Of a stretch of DNA of 15,313 nucleotides, positions 1-5,423 are shown piece by piece; within the stretch, counting starts at the first letter, position 1, and each line of letters begins with the position of its first letter. Below the pieces are notes generated by a model. The model was not told the origin of the DNA. It made no database searches and was given only the letters and a program-made list of their open reading frames with translations. Both the position numbers and the translations under genes were made by a program. The stretch covers positions 1 through 15,313 of the forward strand of contig JBEKCO010000038.1 in NCBI GenBank assembly GCA_050014835.1, given 5' to 3'. The DNA is from Bog-793 sp050014835. GTDB lineage: Bacteria > Actinomycetota > Acidimicrobiia > Acidimicrobiales > Bog-793.

Positions 1-135
1 CTCCAGGTGCTCGAGCGCGTCGAGATCGGTCGCGTTGATCCCCGCCTCGTCGGCGAGCGCGGCGCGCATGCGATCGCGCTCCAGCCCGAACCGTTGCAGG
101 CTCGCCGCCATCTCGTCCGGTCTCGGTGCCGCCAT
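1..135 (-). CDS. MarR-family transcriptional regulator (5' end only, runs off window)
   Basis: The first 45 codons of a minus-strand gene start at an ATG (135-133) and stay open to the window edge. The product begins MAAPRPDEMAAS and reaches INATDLDALEHLE at residues 34-46 of the frame. That segment resembles the start of the winged helix in MarR proteins, where a '(L/I)NxTDLxALxxLE' pattern is common. MarR proteins are dimeric DNA-binding repressors that often respond to small phenolic ligands and often control a divergent neighbour. Here the divergent neighbour is a SAM methyltransferase, and an AT-rich dyad lies between the two starts. The family call rests on one short motif because the recognition helix and wing are outside the window. 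A perfect TATAAT sits 7 bases before the ATG, so the mRNA is probably leaderless. Confidence 0.6.
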   Translation of the reverse strand, partial: MAAPRPDEMAASLQRFGLERDRMRAALADEAGINATDLDALEHLE

Positions 136-142
136 TGACCGA

Positions 143-148
143 ATTATA
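143..148 (-). promoter_or_regulatory. -10 element (TATAAT) of the MarR-type gene
   Basis: On the minus strand the bases 148-143 read TATAAT, the consensus bacterial -10 hexamer. The start codon ATG begins at 135, so transcription starting about 7 bases downstream would begin at or next to the A of the ATG. That predicts a leaderless message, common in actinobacteria. No clear TTGACA-like -35 is seen 16-18 bases upstream. Confidence 0.5.
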
Positions 149-160
149 GCGTCTGGTTAT

Positions 161-181
161 ATTACTTACGTTATAAGTGAT
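161..181. promoter_or_regulatory. Dyad operator candidate between the MarR-type gene and the methyltransferase
   Basis: ACTTA (164-168) and TAAGT (174-178) form a perfect inverted repeat around CGTTA. After one mismatched pair the symmetry continues with AT at 161-162 and 180-181, giving 7 of 8 matching positions per arm. The dyad lies in an AT-rich island (about 140-200) in otherwise GC-rich DNA, upstream of both divergent genes. MarR dimers typically bind such imperfect palindromes and repress both directions. That the regulator encoded here binds this site is inferred from position and symmetry. Confidence 0.5.
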
Positions 182-241
182 TTAGTAGTTGAGCTATATA
201 CCCAGCCGTGCGCATCCCGGTGCACGGGCGGAAGGAGGAAC

Positions 242-832
242 GTGAGGCTCGATTCGCTGTTCTACCGGTTCACGTACCGCTTCGGGAAACCGCGGTGGGA
301 CACCTCGCGGCACTGGCCGGAACTGGAGGAGATCGTCCGGGGTCGCCCTCCGGGACGGGCGCTCGACCTCGGCTGCGGGACCGGCGCCGACGCGCGCTAC
401 CTCGCCCGCCAGGGCTGGGACGTCGTGGGGCTCGACTTCGTGCCCGAAGCGACCGAACGCGCGCGGGCGGGGGCGCGCTCTGACAGGACGAAGGCCCGTT
501 TCGTCACCGGAGACGTCGCGCGACTGCGTGCCCTCGGCGTCGCGGGCCCGTTCGATCTCATCCTCGACATCGGCTGCTATCACGCGATCCCCGATCGCCT
601 GCGTGACGACTACGCGGCCGAGGTGGCCGCCGCCTCCCGGCCGGGTGCGGACTTCTACCTCGCCGGGATCACGCACCCGCCGGCATCCTGGCGCCTGCTC
701 GGCGCCAGCGGGGTCGACGCCGCCGAGCTGCGCCTGCGTTTCGGGAACGCGTTCGACGTCGCGGACGAACGCTCCGCCGGGTCGATCGGGCGGATGAGGC
801 AGCTCAACCTGTACCACCTCGTCCGCAACTGA
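242..832 (+). CDS. Class I SAM-dependent methyltransferase (substrate unknown)
   Basis: A predicted 196-residue protein with the Rossmann-type methyltransferase core. The SAM-binding glycine motif LDLGCGTGAD is at residues 41-50. GLDF (63-66) supplies the acidic residue at the end of beta-2, GD (90-91) follows strand 3, and FDLILDIGCYH (104-114) is the motif IV region. The N-terminus (YRFTYRFGKPRWDT) resembles small stand-alone methyltransferases related to the TehB/thiopurine type. The GTG at 242 was chosen because AAGGAGG (232-238) lies just upstream; the spacing of 3 bases is short, and the frame is open further upstream, so the start is moderately sure. It is divergent from a MarR-type gene and probably co-regulated with it, which suggests a detoxification or stress role. 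The methyl acceptor cannot be told from sequence. Confidence 0.85.
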   Translation: MRLDSLFYRFTYRFGKPRWDTSRHWPELEEIVRGRPPGRALDLGCGTGADARYLARQGWDVVGLDFVPEATERARAGARSDRTKARFVTGDVARLRALGVAGPFDLILDIGCYHAIPDRLRDDYAAEVAAASRPGADFYLAGITHPPASWRLLGASGVDAAELRLRFGNAFDVADERSAGSIGRMRQLNLYHLVRN

Positions 833-968
833 CGGGCGCCACGGGTCCGCGAACGGCGGTCGCGTGACGGAGCTTTATCGCTCGCGAGTTCCGTTGCACG
901 CGCCGGCGCGAGGTTGCCGACGCGAAGCGTCACAGAACCCGTTTGCGAGGCCGAACCGGGGAGGGTGC

Positions 969-997
969 TTGCTTCGCGCGCCTCATCACGGCATTGT
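969..997 (+). promoter_or_regulatory. Possible promoter of the DUF3263-otsB pair
   Basis: TTGCTT (969-974) and CATTGT (992-997) are separated by 17 bases and lie 21 bases before the ATG at 1018. A start near 1004 would give a leader of about 14 bases containing GGAGA. Both hexamers are imperfect. The rest of the 833-1017 gap holds small inverted repeats, for example GACGC/GCGTC at 919-931, but no recognisable gene. Confidence 0.3.
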
Positions 998-1017
998 CGA
1001 GTTGTGGAGAACGTGCA

Positions 1018-1284
1018 ATGCCGTTGACGCCAGTCGAGCGCGCGGTGCTCGATTTCGAGCGCGATTGGTGGACAACAACTGGCCAAACGAGCAAACGGGA
1101 CGCGATCCGTGCCCGGCTCGGCATCTCCCCGACGCGGTACTACGCGATCGTTTCCGCGCTCGCGGACTCCGATGACGCCGCCGCCTACGACCCGCTCGTC
1201 GTTCACCGCACCCGGCGTCGACGCGCCGAACGGATCCGCGCCGCGTTCTTCGCCGAAGCCCCCCGTCAACGTCGACCGCACTGA
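1018..1284 (+). CDS. DUF3263-family protein
   Basis: An 88-residue basic protein with the features of the actinobacterial DUF3263 family: LDFERDWW at residues 11-18, a predicted helix-turn-helix over about 25-50 ending LGISPTRYYAIVSAL, a DP-containing segment (DPLVV, 58-62) and an Arg-rich tail. The helix-turn-helix resembles a sigma-factor-like or small DNA-binding domain, but the family has no assigned function that I know of. The ATG at 1018 has GGAGA at 1006-1010, spaced 7 bases, and gives the usual family length of about 80-90 residues. Its TGA stop (1282-1284) is embedded in CTGA, where the C begins the likely start codon of otsB. The two genes are therefore probably translationally coupled. 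Confidence 0.8.
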   Translation: MPLTPVERAVLDFERDWWTTTGQTSKRDAIRARLGISPTRYYAIVSALADSDDAAAYDPLVVHRTRRRRAERIRAAFFAEAPRQRRPH

Positions 1285-2108
1285 ACCCGGCCGTCGAACG
1301 GGCGCTGGCGCTCCTTTCGGCGCAGCCGTCCTTTACGGGGATCATTGTCGATTACGACGGAACCCTCGCTGAGATCGTCCCGAATCCCGACGATGCTTTC
1401 CCGCTGCCGGGCGCGGCGGCGGTCCTCGAGCGGCTGACCGCGTTCTACGGCGTCGTCGCGGTCGTCTCGGGCCGGCCGGTCACGTTTCTCGTCGAACGGC
1501 TCGCGAGCAGTCCGGCGCTCGACCGACTCGCCGTCTACGGCCAATACGGCCTCGAGCGCCGCGCCCCCGACGGCTCGGTCGTCTACGACCCGTTGGTCGA
1601 CGACTACGCCGGCGCGGTCGCCGCCGCGATCGACGAAGCGAGGGCGAGGGTCCCCGAGGGCGCCCTCGTCGAGGGGAAGGGTCTCGCGCTCACGCTGCAT
1701 TGGCGCAACGCGCCCGCCGTCGCGCCGGCGGCCGTCGCGCTCGCCCGCAGGATCGCCGAACGCCACGGACTCGCCATCCGGCTGGGCAAACGCGCGGTCG
1801 AGCTCGTCCTCCCGGTCGCGAACGACAAGGGCACGGTCGTCACCTCGCTGCTGACGGGCTGCGCGGCCGGCTGCGTCCTCGGTGACGACGTCGGCGACAT
1901 CCCGGCGTTCTCCGCGCTCGACCTCCTCGTCCGTTCGGGCGCGCTCGCGGGCGTGCGGGTCGCGGTGGCGAGCGAGGAGGCCCCGGAGGCCCTCCTCGCC
2001 GGCGCCGACGTGACGGTGGAGGGTCCACTCGGCGCGCTCGGCTTCCTGGGCGCGCTCGCCGACCGGGCGGCGGCGGGCCCAGGAACCCGCCGAACCCGGG
2101 TCCTCTAG
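1281..2108 (+). CDS. otsB: Trehalose-6-phosphate phosphatase OtsB
   Basis: A HAD-superfamily phosphatase that removes phosphate from trehalose 6-phosphate to give trehalose in the cytosol. The HAD motifs are present: DYDGTL (24-29, nucleophile D24 and acid/base D26), SGR (63-65), the lysine of NDKG (K183) and GDDVGD (201-206) for magnesium binding. The product is about 275 residues if it starts at CTG 1281, normal for the family. The start is odd. The frame is open from 1176, but no ATG, GTG or TTG occurs before the catalytic motif; only CTG codons (1281, 1305) are available. CTG 1281 overlaps the preceding gene's stop as CTGA, matching the ATGA and GTGA couplings elsewhere in this window. 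The 3' end overlaps the convergent otsA by 4 bases. Function is secure; the start is uncertain. Confidence 0.85.
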   Translation: MNPAVERALALLSAQPSFTGIIVDYDGTLAEIVPNPDDAFPLPGAAAVLERLTAFYGVVAVVSGRPVTFLVERLASSPALDRLAVYGQYGLERRAPDGSVVYDPLVDDYAGAVAAAIDEARARVPEGALVEGKGLALTLHWRNAPAVAPAAVALARRIAERHGLAIRLGKRAVELVLPVANDKGTVVTSLLTGCAAGCVLGDDVGDIPAFSALDLLVRSGALAGVRVAVASEEAPEALLAGADVTVEGPLGALGFLGALADRAAAGPGTRRTRVL

Positions 2109-3496
2109 CTGGGTCCCGGCCGGCGGGCCGGGCGCGCGCACGATTCGACCGTCGCGAGCCACTCGGCGGGCGGGTGGAGCGACGCGAGGGTCGACAGTCG
2201 GCCGGCGAGGGCCCGGCGCTCACCCGCGGGCATCTCGAGGGCGCGACGGATCACCGCGGCAGTCCCGGTGACGTCGAACGGCTCGATCGCCAACGACGCC
2301 CCACCGAGCTCGGCGAACGCGCCGGCCTCCCGGCTGAGACAGAGCACGCCGCCGCGCCGGTTCAGCACCGCGCCTTCCTTGGCGACGAGGTTCATCCCGT
2401 CGCGCAGCGCGTTGACCACGAGCACGTCGTAGGCGCCCAACGCGGCCATCGAGGCGTCGCTGTCGTCCGCGATCTCGAGGGCGACGGGCTGACGGCCCGG
2501 GTTCCCGAAGCGTTCGTTGAGGCGCGCCGCGGTTCTCTCGACCTCGTTGCGGTAGGCGCGGTATTCGGGAAGCTCCTCCCGCGACGGATAGAGATGAGCG
2601 AGGAACACGACCGAGGCCGCGAGATCCGGCTCAGCCTCGAGCAGCTCCTCGAAAGCGAGGAAACCGCGCACGATGTTCTTCGACAATTCGAGCCGGTCGC
2701 TGCGGAAGATGAGCCGTCGTCCGGCGACGAACCCGTCGAGCTCGGCGCGCGCGGCCTGCGCCGAGGGCGACATGGCGAGCTCGGCGAGCCGCGCCGTGTC
2801 GACCCCGAGCGGCACGACGACGACCTCCGGGGGGTCGACGAGATGCTCGGCGGCGCAACGCCGGAAGTTCTCCGCCCAGCGCTCCGTGTGGAAGCCGGCG
2901 GCCCCACAGCCGGCGATGGCGCTCAGAAGCTCCCGGGCGACCGAGCCCGGAAGAATCCGCAGCTCGTCCGGGTCGCAGAACGGCGTGTGGGTGAAGTACA
3001 CCGTCCGCAGGTCGGGGCGCAGATCGGCGAGTCGTCCGCCGACCAGCGAGAGCTGATAGTCGTTGACGACGACCGTCGCCGAACGGGGTGCGGACTTCAC
3101 GATCTCGTCGGCCAAAAGCGCGTTGTACTCCCGATAGCGCCGCCACGCCTCGTGCCAGCGGCGGTCGATCACCGGGCGGCGGCAACGGTCGAACAGCCCG
3201 TGGTGGAGAAACCACAGGGTGCCGTTCGAAAAGGCCCGGTGCGCCGCCGCGACCTCGTCGGGAACCTCGACGAGTTGGACCTCGAGTCCCTCCGTCGCCG
3301 GGACGGCCAGAGCGCGGGCCGCGACCTCCTTCTCGTCGGGGGTCGTCGCGGCGGCGATCCAGAGCGACCGCCGGCCCTCGAGCGCGGCGGCGAGGCTCGG
3401 CGCGAGCCCGCCGGCGGCGCGGCCGACCACCACCCGGCCCGAGTCGACGCTCAGCGTGTGCGGACCCCGGTTGGCGACGACGACGAGGGCGCTCAC
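2105..3496 (-). CDS. otsA: Trehalose-6-phosphate synthase OtsA (GT20 family)
   Basis: A GT-B glycosyltransferase of 463 residues that joins a nucleotide-glucose donor to glucose 6-phosphate. Residues matching the E. coli OtsA active site are visible: R10 in ANRGP, the G29-G30 loop, W46, D146 in DYQL, H170 in HTPF, FHT at 202-204, R268 and K273 in RLELSK, and D366 and E374 in RDGMNLVAKE. The usual RLDYxKG loop reads RLELSKN here and DYHL reads DYQL, so this is a divergent subgroup. The GTG at 3496 is preceded by GGGGAG (3508-3503) with 6 bases between and places the first strand at residues 3-8, as expected. A convergent otsB completes the two-step trehalose pathway. Donor preference (UDP- or GDP-glucose) cannot be read from sequence. 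Glucosylglycerol-phosphate synthase is a less likely relative, given the otsB partner. Confidence 0.88.
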   Translation of the reverse strand: MSALVVVANRGPHTLSVDSGRVVVGRAAGGLAPSLAAALEGRRSLWIAAATTPDEKEVAARALAVPATEGLEVQLVEVPDEVAAAHRAFSNGTLWFLHHGLFDRCRRPVIDRRWHEAWRRYREYNALLADEIVKSAPRSATVVVNDYQLSLVGGRLADLRPDLRTVYFTHTPFCDPDELRILPGSVARELLSAIAGCGAAGFHTERWAENFRRCAAEHLVDPPEVVVVPLGVDTARLAELAMSPSAQAARAELDGFVAGRRLIFRSDRLELSKNIVRGFLAFEELLEAEPDLAASVVFLAHLYPSREELPEYRAYRNEVERTAARLNERFGNPGRQPVALEIADDSDASMAALGAYDVLVVNALRDGMNLVAKEGAVLNRRGGVLCLSREAGAFAELGGASLAIEPFDVTGTAAVIRRALEMPAGERRALAGRLSTLASLHPPAEWLATVESCARPARRPGPS

Positions 3497-3633
3497 CGGC
3501 GGCTCCCCGGCGGCCGGCACGAGCGCGGCGACCGGTCGCCCGACGCGGGGGCCATCGTGGCGACCACGTGGGCGACGACCGTCACGGGGAACATCTTCGC
3601 CGGGCGCGCCCTTCCAGGCAACGACGGGCCGTT

Positions 3634-3662
3634 TTGACTCGGCCGGAGCCGGCGACCAGACT
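3634..3662 (+). promoter_or_regulatory. Promoter of the riboswitch-metM-metO operon
   Basis: TTGACT (3634-3639) and CAGACT (3657-3662) are separated by exactly 17 bases, a good fit to a housekeeping sigma promoter. Transcription would start near 3669, at the first bases of the riboswitch P1 helix. The aptamer would therefore form the very 5' end of the mRNA. The rest of the 3497-3633 gap holds no gene I recognise. Confidence 0.55.
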
Positions 3663-3664
3663 GT

Positions 3665-3770
3665 CCCCATCATCCAGAGCGGCTGAGGGACGGGCCCGAC
3701 GACGCCGCGGCAACCAGTGACGGGAGCGAAAGCCTCCTCACCAGGTGCCAATGCCCGACCGATGAGGAGG
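3665..3770 (+). promoter_or_regulatory. SAM riboswitch (S-box superfamily; SAM-I or SAM-I/IV-like)
   Basis: The conserved core of the SAM-I type is readable in order: AGAGCGGCTGAGGGA (3676-3690), GGCAACC (3709-3715), GGTGCCAA (3744-3751) and GATGAG (3761-3766). P1 pairs TCATC (3670-3674) with GATGA (3761-3765). P3 pairs GTGA (3717-3720) with TCAC (3738-3741) and is capped by a GAAA tetraloop (3728-3731). Only about ten bases separate GGTGCCAA from the 3' side of P1, so the usual P4 hairpin is missing or minimal, as in SAM-IV and SAM-I/IV relatives. P1's 3' strand overlaps the start of the ribosome-binding site GAGGAGG (3764-3770). SAM binding should therefore hide it and shut off translation of the next gene; no terminator hairpin is seen. 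The exact class would need a covariance-model search. Confidence 0.85.
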
Positions 3771-3775
3771 AAGTC

Positions 3776-5023
3776 GTGACCTCGCCGACCAACGGTCTGC
3801 GCTGCCGTGAATGTGGGCGGCAATTCGGTCCCGAAGCTCTCTACGTCTGCGAGTGGTGTTTCGGCCCGCTCGAGGCGGTCTACGACTACGAAGCCGTCGC
3901 CCGTCGCGTCGACGCGGCCCGGATCGCCGCCGGGCCGCTGTCGATCTGGCGCTACGCCGACCTCCTCCCCGCCGACCCCGCCGGCGCGGTCGACCTCGGC
4001 GCCGGCTACACGCCCCTCGTCCGGGCCGACCGCCTCGCCGCCGAACTCGGGCTCGGCGAGCTGTGGCTGAAAGACGACACCCGCAACCCGACCGGCTCGT
4101 TCAAGGACCGGGTCACCTCGGTCGCCCTGACCCGGGCGCGCGAGCTCGGCTTCAAGGTGGCGGCGTGCGTGTCGACGGGGAACCTCGCCAACTCGGTCGC
4201 CGCCCACGCGGCCCGCGCCGGGATGGAGTGCTACGTCTTCGTGCCGGCCGACCTCGAGCGGACGAAGATCACGACGACCGCCGTGTTCGGGGCGCGCGTC
4301 GTCGCCGTCGACGGCGTCTACGACGACGTGAACCGGCTCTGCGCCGAGATCGTCGACGAGCACGAGGACTGGGCGTTTGTCAACATCAACCTGCGCGCGT
4401 ATTACGCCGAGGGATCCAAGACGCTCGCCTTCGAGATCGCCGAGCAGCTCGGTTGGGAGCTGCCCGACCACGTCGTCGTGCCGGTCGCCTCCGGGAGCCT
4501 GCTCACGAAGGTCGACAAGGGGTTCGGCGAACTCGGGCTCGTCGGGCTCGTCGACTCGGGCGGGCGGGTGCGGATCTCGGGTGCCCAGGCGGCGAGGTGC
4601 GCGCCCGTCGCCACTGCGTTCGCCGCGGGATCGACCGTGCCGACGCCGGTGCGCCCCGACACGATCGCCAAGTCGCTCGCCATCGGCAGCCCCGCCGACG
4701 GCGAGGCGGCGCTCCGGGTGGTCCGCGCCTCGGGGGGCTCGGTCGCCGCGGCGAGCGAAACCGGGATCCTCGAGGCGATCCAGCTCCTCGCCCGGACCGA
4801 GGGGATCTTCGCCGAGACCGCCGGCGGCGTGACGATCGCCTGCCTCGAAAAGCTCGCCCGCGACGGGATCGTCCGGCGCGACGAACGCGTCGTCGCCTGC
4901 ATCACCGGGACCGGGCTGAAGACGGTCGAAGCCTTCGACGGCGCCGTCGGCCCGTCGGCGGTCATCGCCCCGACGCTCGACGCCTTCACGGCGCTCGAGA
5001 ACGGATGGAGGAACCCAGAATGA
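3776..5023 (+). CDS. metM: Threonine synthase-like PLP enzyme, probable MetM-type homocysteine synthase (usually annotated thrC)
   Basis: A 415-residue fold-type II PLP enzyme of the threonine synthase family. Four cysteines (C10, C13, C25, C28; CX2C-X11-CX2C) form a zinc-ribbon-like N-terminus. The PLP lysine is K110 in NPTGSFKDR, and STGNLANS and ITGTGLK are the phosphate- and cofactor-binding turns. GTG 3776 has GAGGAGG at 3764-3770, spaced 5 bases. The family acts on O-phosphohomoserine. Three context facts argue that this copy makes homocysteine rather than threonine: a SAM riboswitch controls it; its stop overlaps the start of a ThiS/MoaD sulfur carrier; and, from memory, a Streptomyces pathway (MetM/MetO) uses just such a pair to turn O-phosphohomoserine and a carrier thiocarboxylate into homocysteine. 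True threonine synthase activity remains the main alternative. Confidence 0.8.
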   Translation: MTSPTNGLRCRECGRQFGPEALYVCEWCFGPLEAVYDYEAVARRVDAARIAAGPLSIWRYADLLPADPAGAVDLGAGYTPLVRADRLAAELGLGELWLKDDTRNPTGSFKDRVTSVALTRARELGFKVAACVSTGNLANSVAAHAARAGMECYVFVPADLERTKITTTAVFGARVVAVDGVYDDVNRLCAEIVDEHEDWAFVNINLRAYYAEGSKTLAFEIAEQLGWELPDHVVVPVASGSLLTKVDKGFGELGLVGLVDSGGRVRISGAQAARCAPVATAFAAGSTVPTPVRPDTIAKSLAIGSPADGEAALRVVRASGGSVAAASETGILEAIQLLARTEGIFAETAGGVTIACLEKLARDGIVRRDERVVACITGTGLKTVEAFDGAVGPSAVIAPTLDAFTALENGWRNPE

Positions 5024-5295
5024 GCGTCGTCGTCCGCATCCCGGCCCAGCTGAGACCCCTCACCGGGGGCGAGCGCGAGATCGCCGTCACGGCGACGACC
5101 GTCGGCGGCGCCCTCGACGCCCTCGAGGACCGCCACCCGGGGCTTAAGGAACGGATCGTCGACCCCGACGGCCAGCTGCGCCGCTTCGTGAACATCTTCC
5201 TCGCCGACCGGGACATCCGCTTCCTCGAAGGGCTCGACACCCCCGTCGGCGAGGACCAGACCCTCTCCGTCGTCCCGGCGATCTCCGGCGGATGA
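5020..5295 (+). CDS. metO: ThiS/MoaD-family sulfur carrier protein, probable MetO
   Basis: A 91-residue beta-grasp protein starting SVVVRIPAQLRPLTGG and ending AISGG. The terminal di-glycine is what an E1-like enzyme adenylates and converts to a thiocarboxylate in ThiS, MoaD and CysO proteins. The middle (RRFVNIFLADRDIRFLEGL, 54-72) closely resembles mycobacterial CysO, the sulfur donor for CysM. Its ATG overlaps the upstream stop as ATGA (5020-5023), with GGAGG at 5007-5011 and 8-base spacing, so translation should be coupled and the riboswitch should control both genes. I infer that it carries sulfide to the preceding PLP enzyme for homocysteine formation. A role in cysteine or molybdopterin synthesis is possible but fits the SAM control less well. 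The activating enzyme (MoeB/MoeZ type) is not in the window. Confidence 0.85.
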   Translation: MSVVVRIPAQLRPLTGGEREIAVTATTVGGALDALEDRHPGLKERIVDPDGQLRRFVNIFLADRDIRFLEGLDTPVGEDQTLSVVPAISGG

Positions 5296-5327
5296 TCTCC
5301 GGCGCCGGCCCCTCCCACCAGGGCGTG

Positions 5328-5358
5328 TTGCGTCCCCGCGGCCGGCGTGGTTTGCTAT
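5328..5358 (+). promoter_or_regulatory. groEL: Probable groEL promoter
   Basis: TTGCGT (5328-5333) and TGCTAT (5353-5358) are spaced 19 bases apart; a one-base shift of the -10 gives 18. The inferred start, about 5365, lies inside the left arm of the CIRCE element, where HrcA binding would block initiation. Neither hexamer is perfect. Confidence 0.4.
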
Positions 5359-5384
5359 TAGCACTCGAGAGATGAGAGTGCTAA
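5358..5384. promoter_or_regulatory. CIRCE element (HrcA operator)
   Basis: TTAGCACTC (5358-5366) and GAGTGCTAA (5376-5384) form a perfect 9-bp inverted repeat with a 9-base spacer, exactly the published CIRCE consensus. It lies 39 bases before the groEL start codon. HrcA represses chaperonin genes through this site and is released on heat shock. Confidence 0.97.
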
Positions 5385-5423
5385 CGCTCGGTGGACCCGA
5401 GCGACCAAGGGAGGACACCGCAG

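Noticed and set aside
2174..3637. Long plus-strand open frame opposite otsA
   Set aside because: It is antisense to a gene with complete GT20 motifs; its translation is charged low-complexity sequence with no domain, as expected of high-GC shadow frames.
3665..3770. Assignment as classical SAM-IV
   Set aside because: The kink-turn-like AGAG/GAGGGA segment is SAM-I type, and the start codon follows P1 too closely for the downstream SAM-IV helices.
3811..5295. Long frame that ends with the sulfur carrier and could look like a fusion protein
   Set aside because: Its first 400 residues are Arg/Pro-rich shadow of the PLP enzyme; the real carrier starts at ATG 5020 with a ribosome-binding site.
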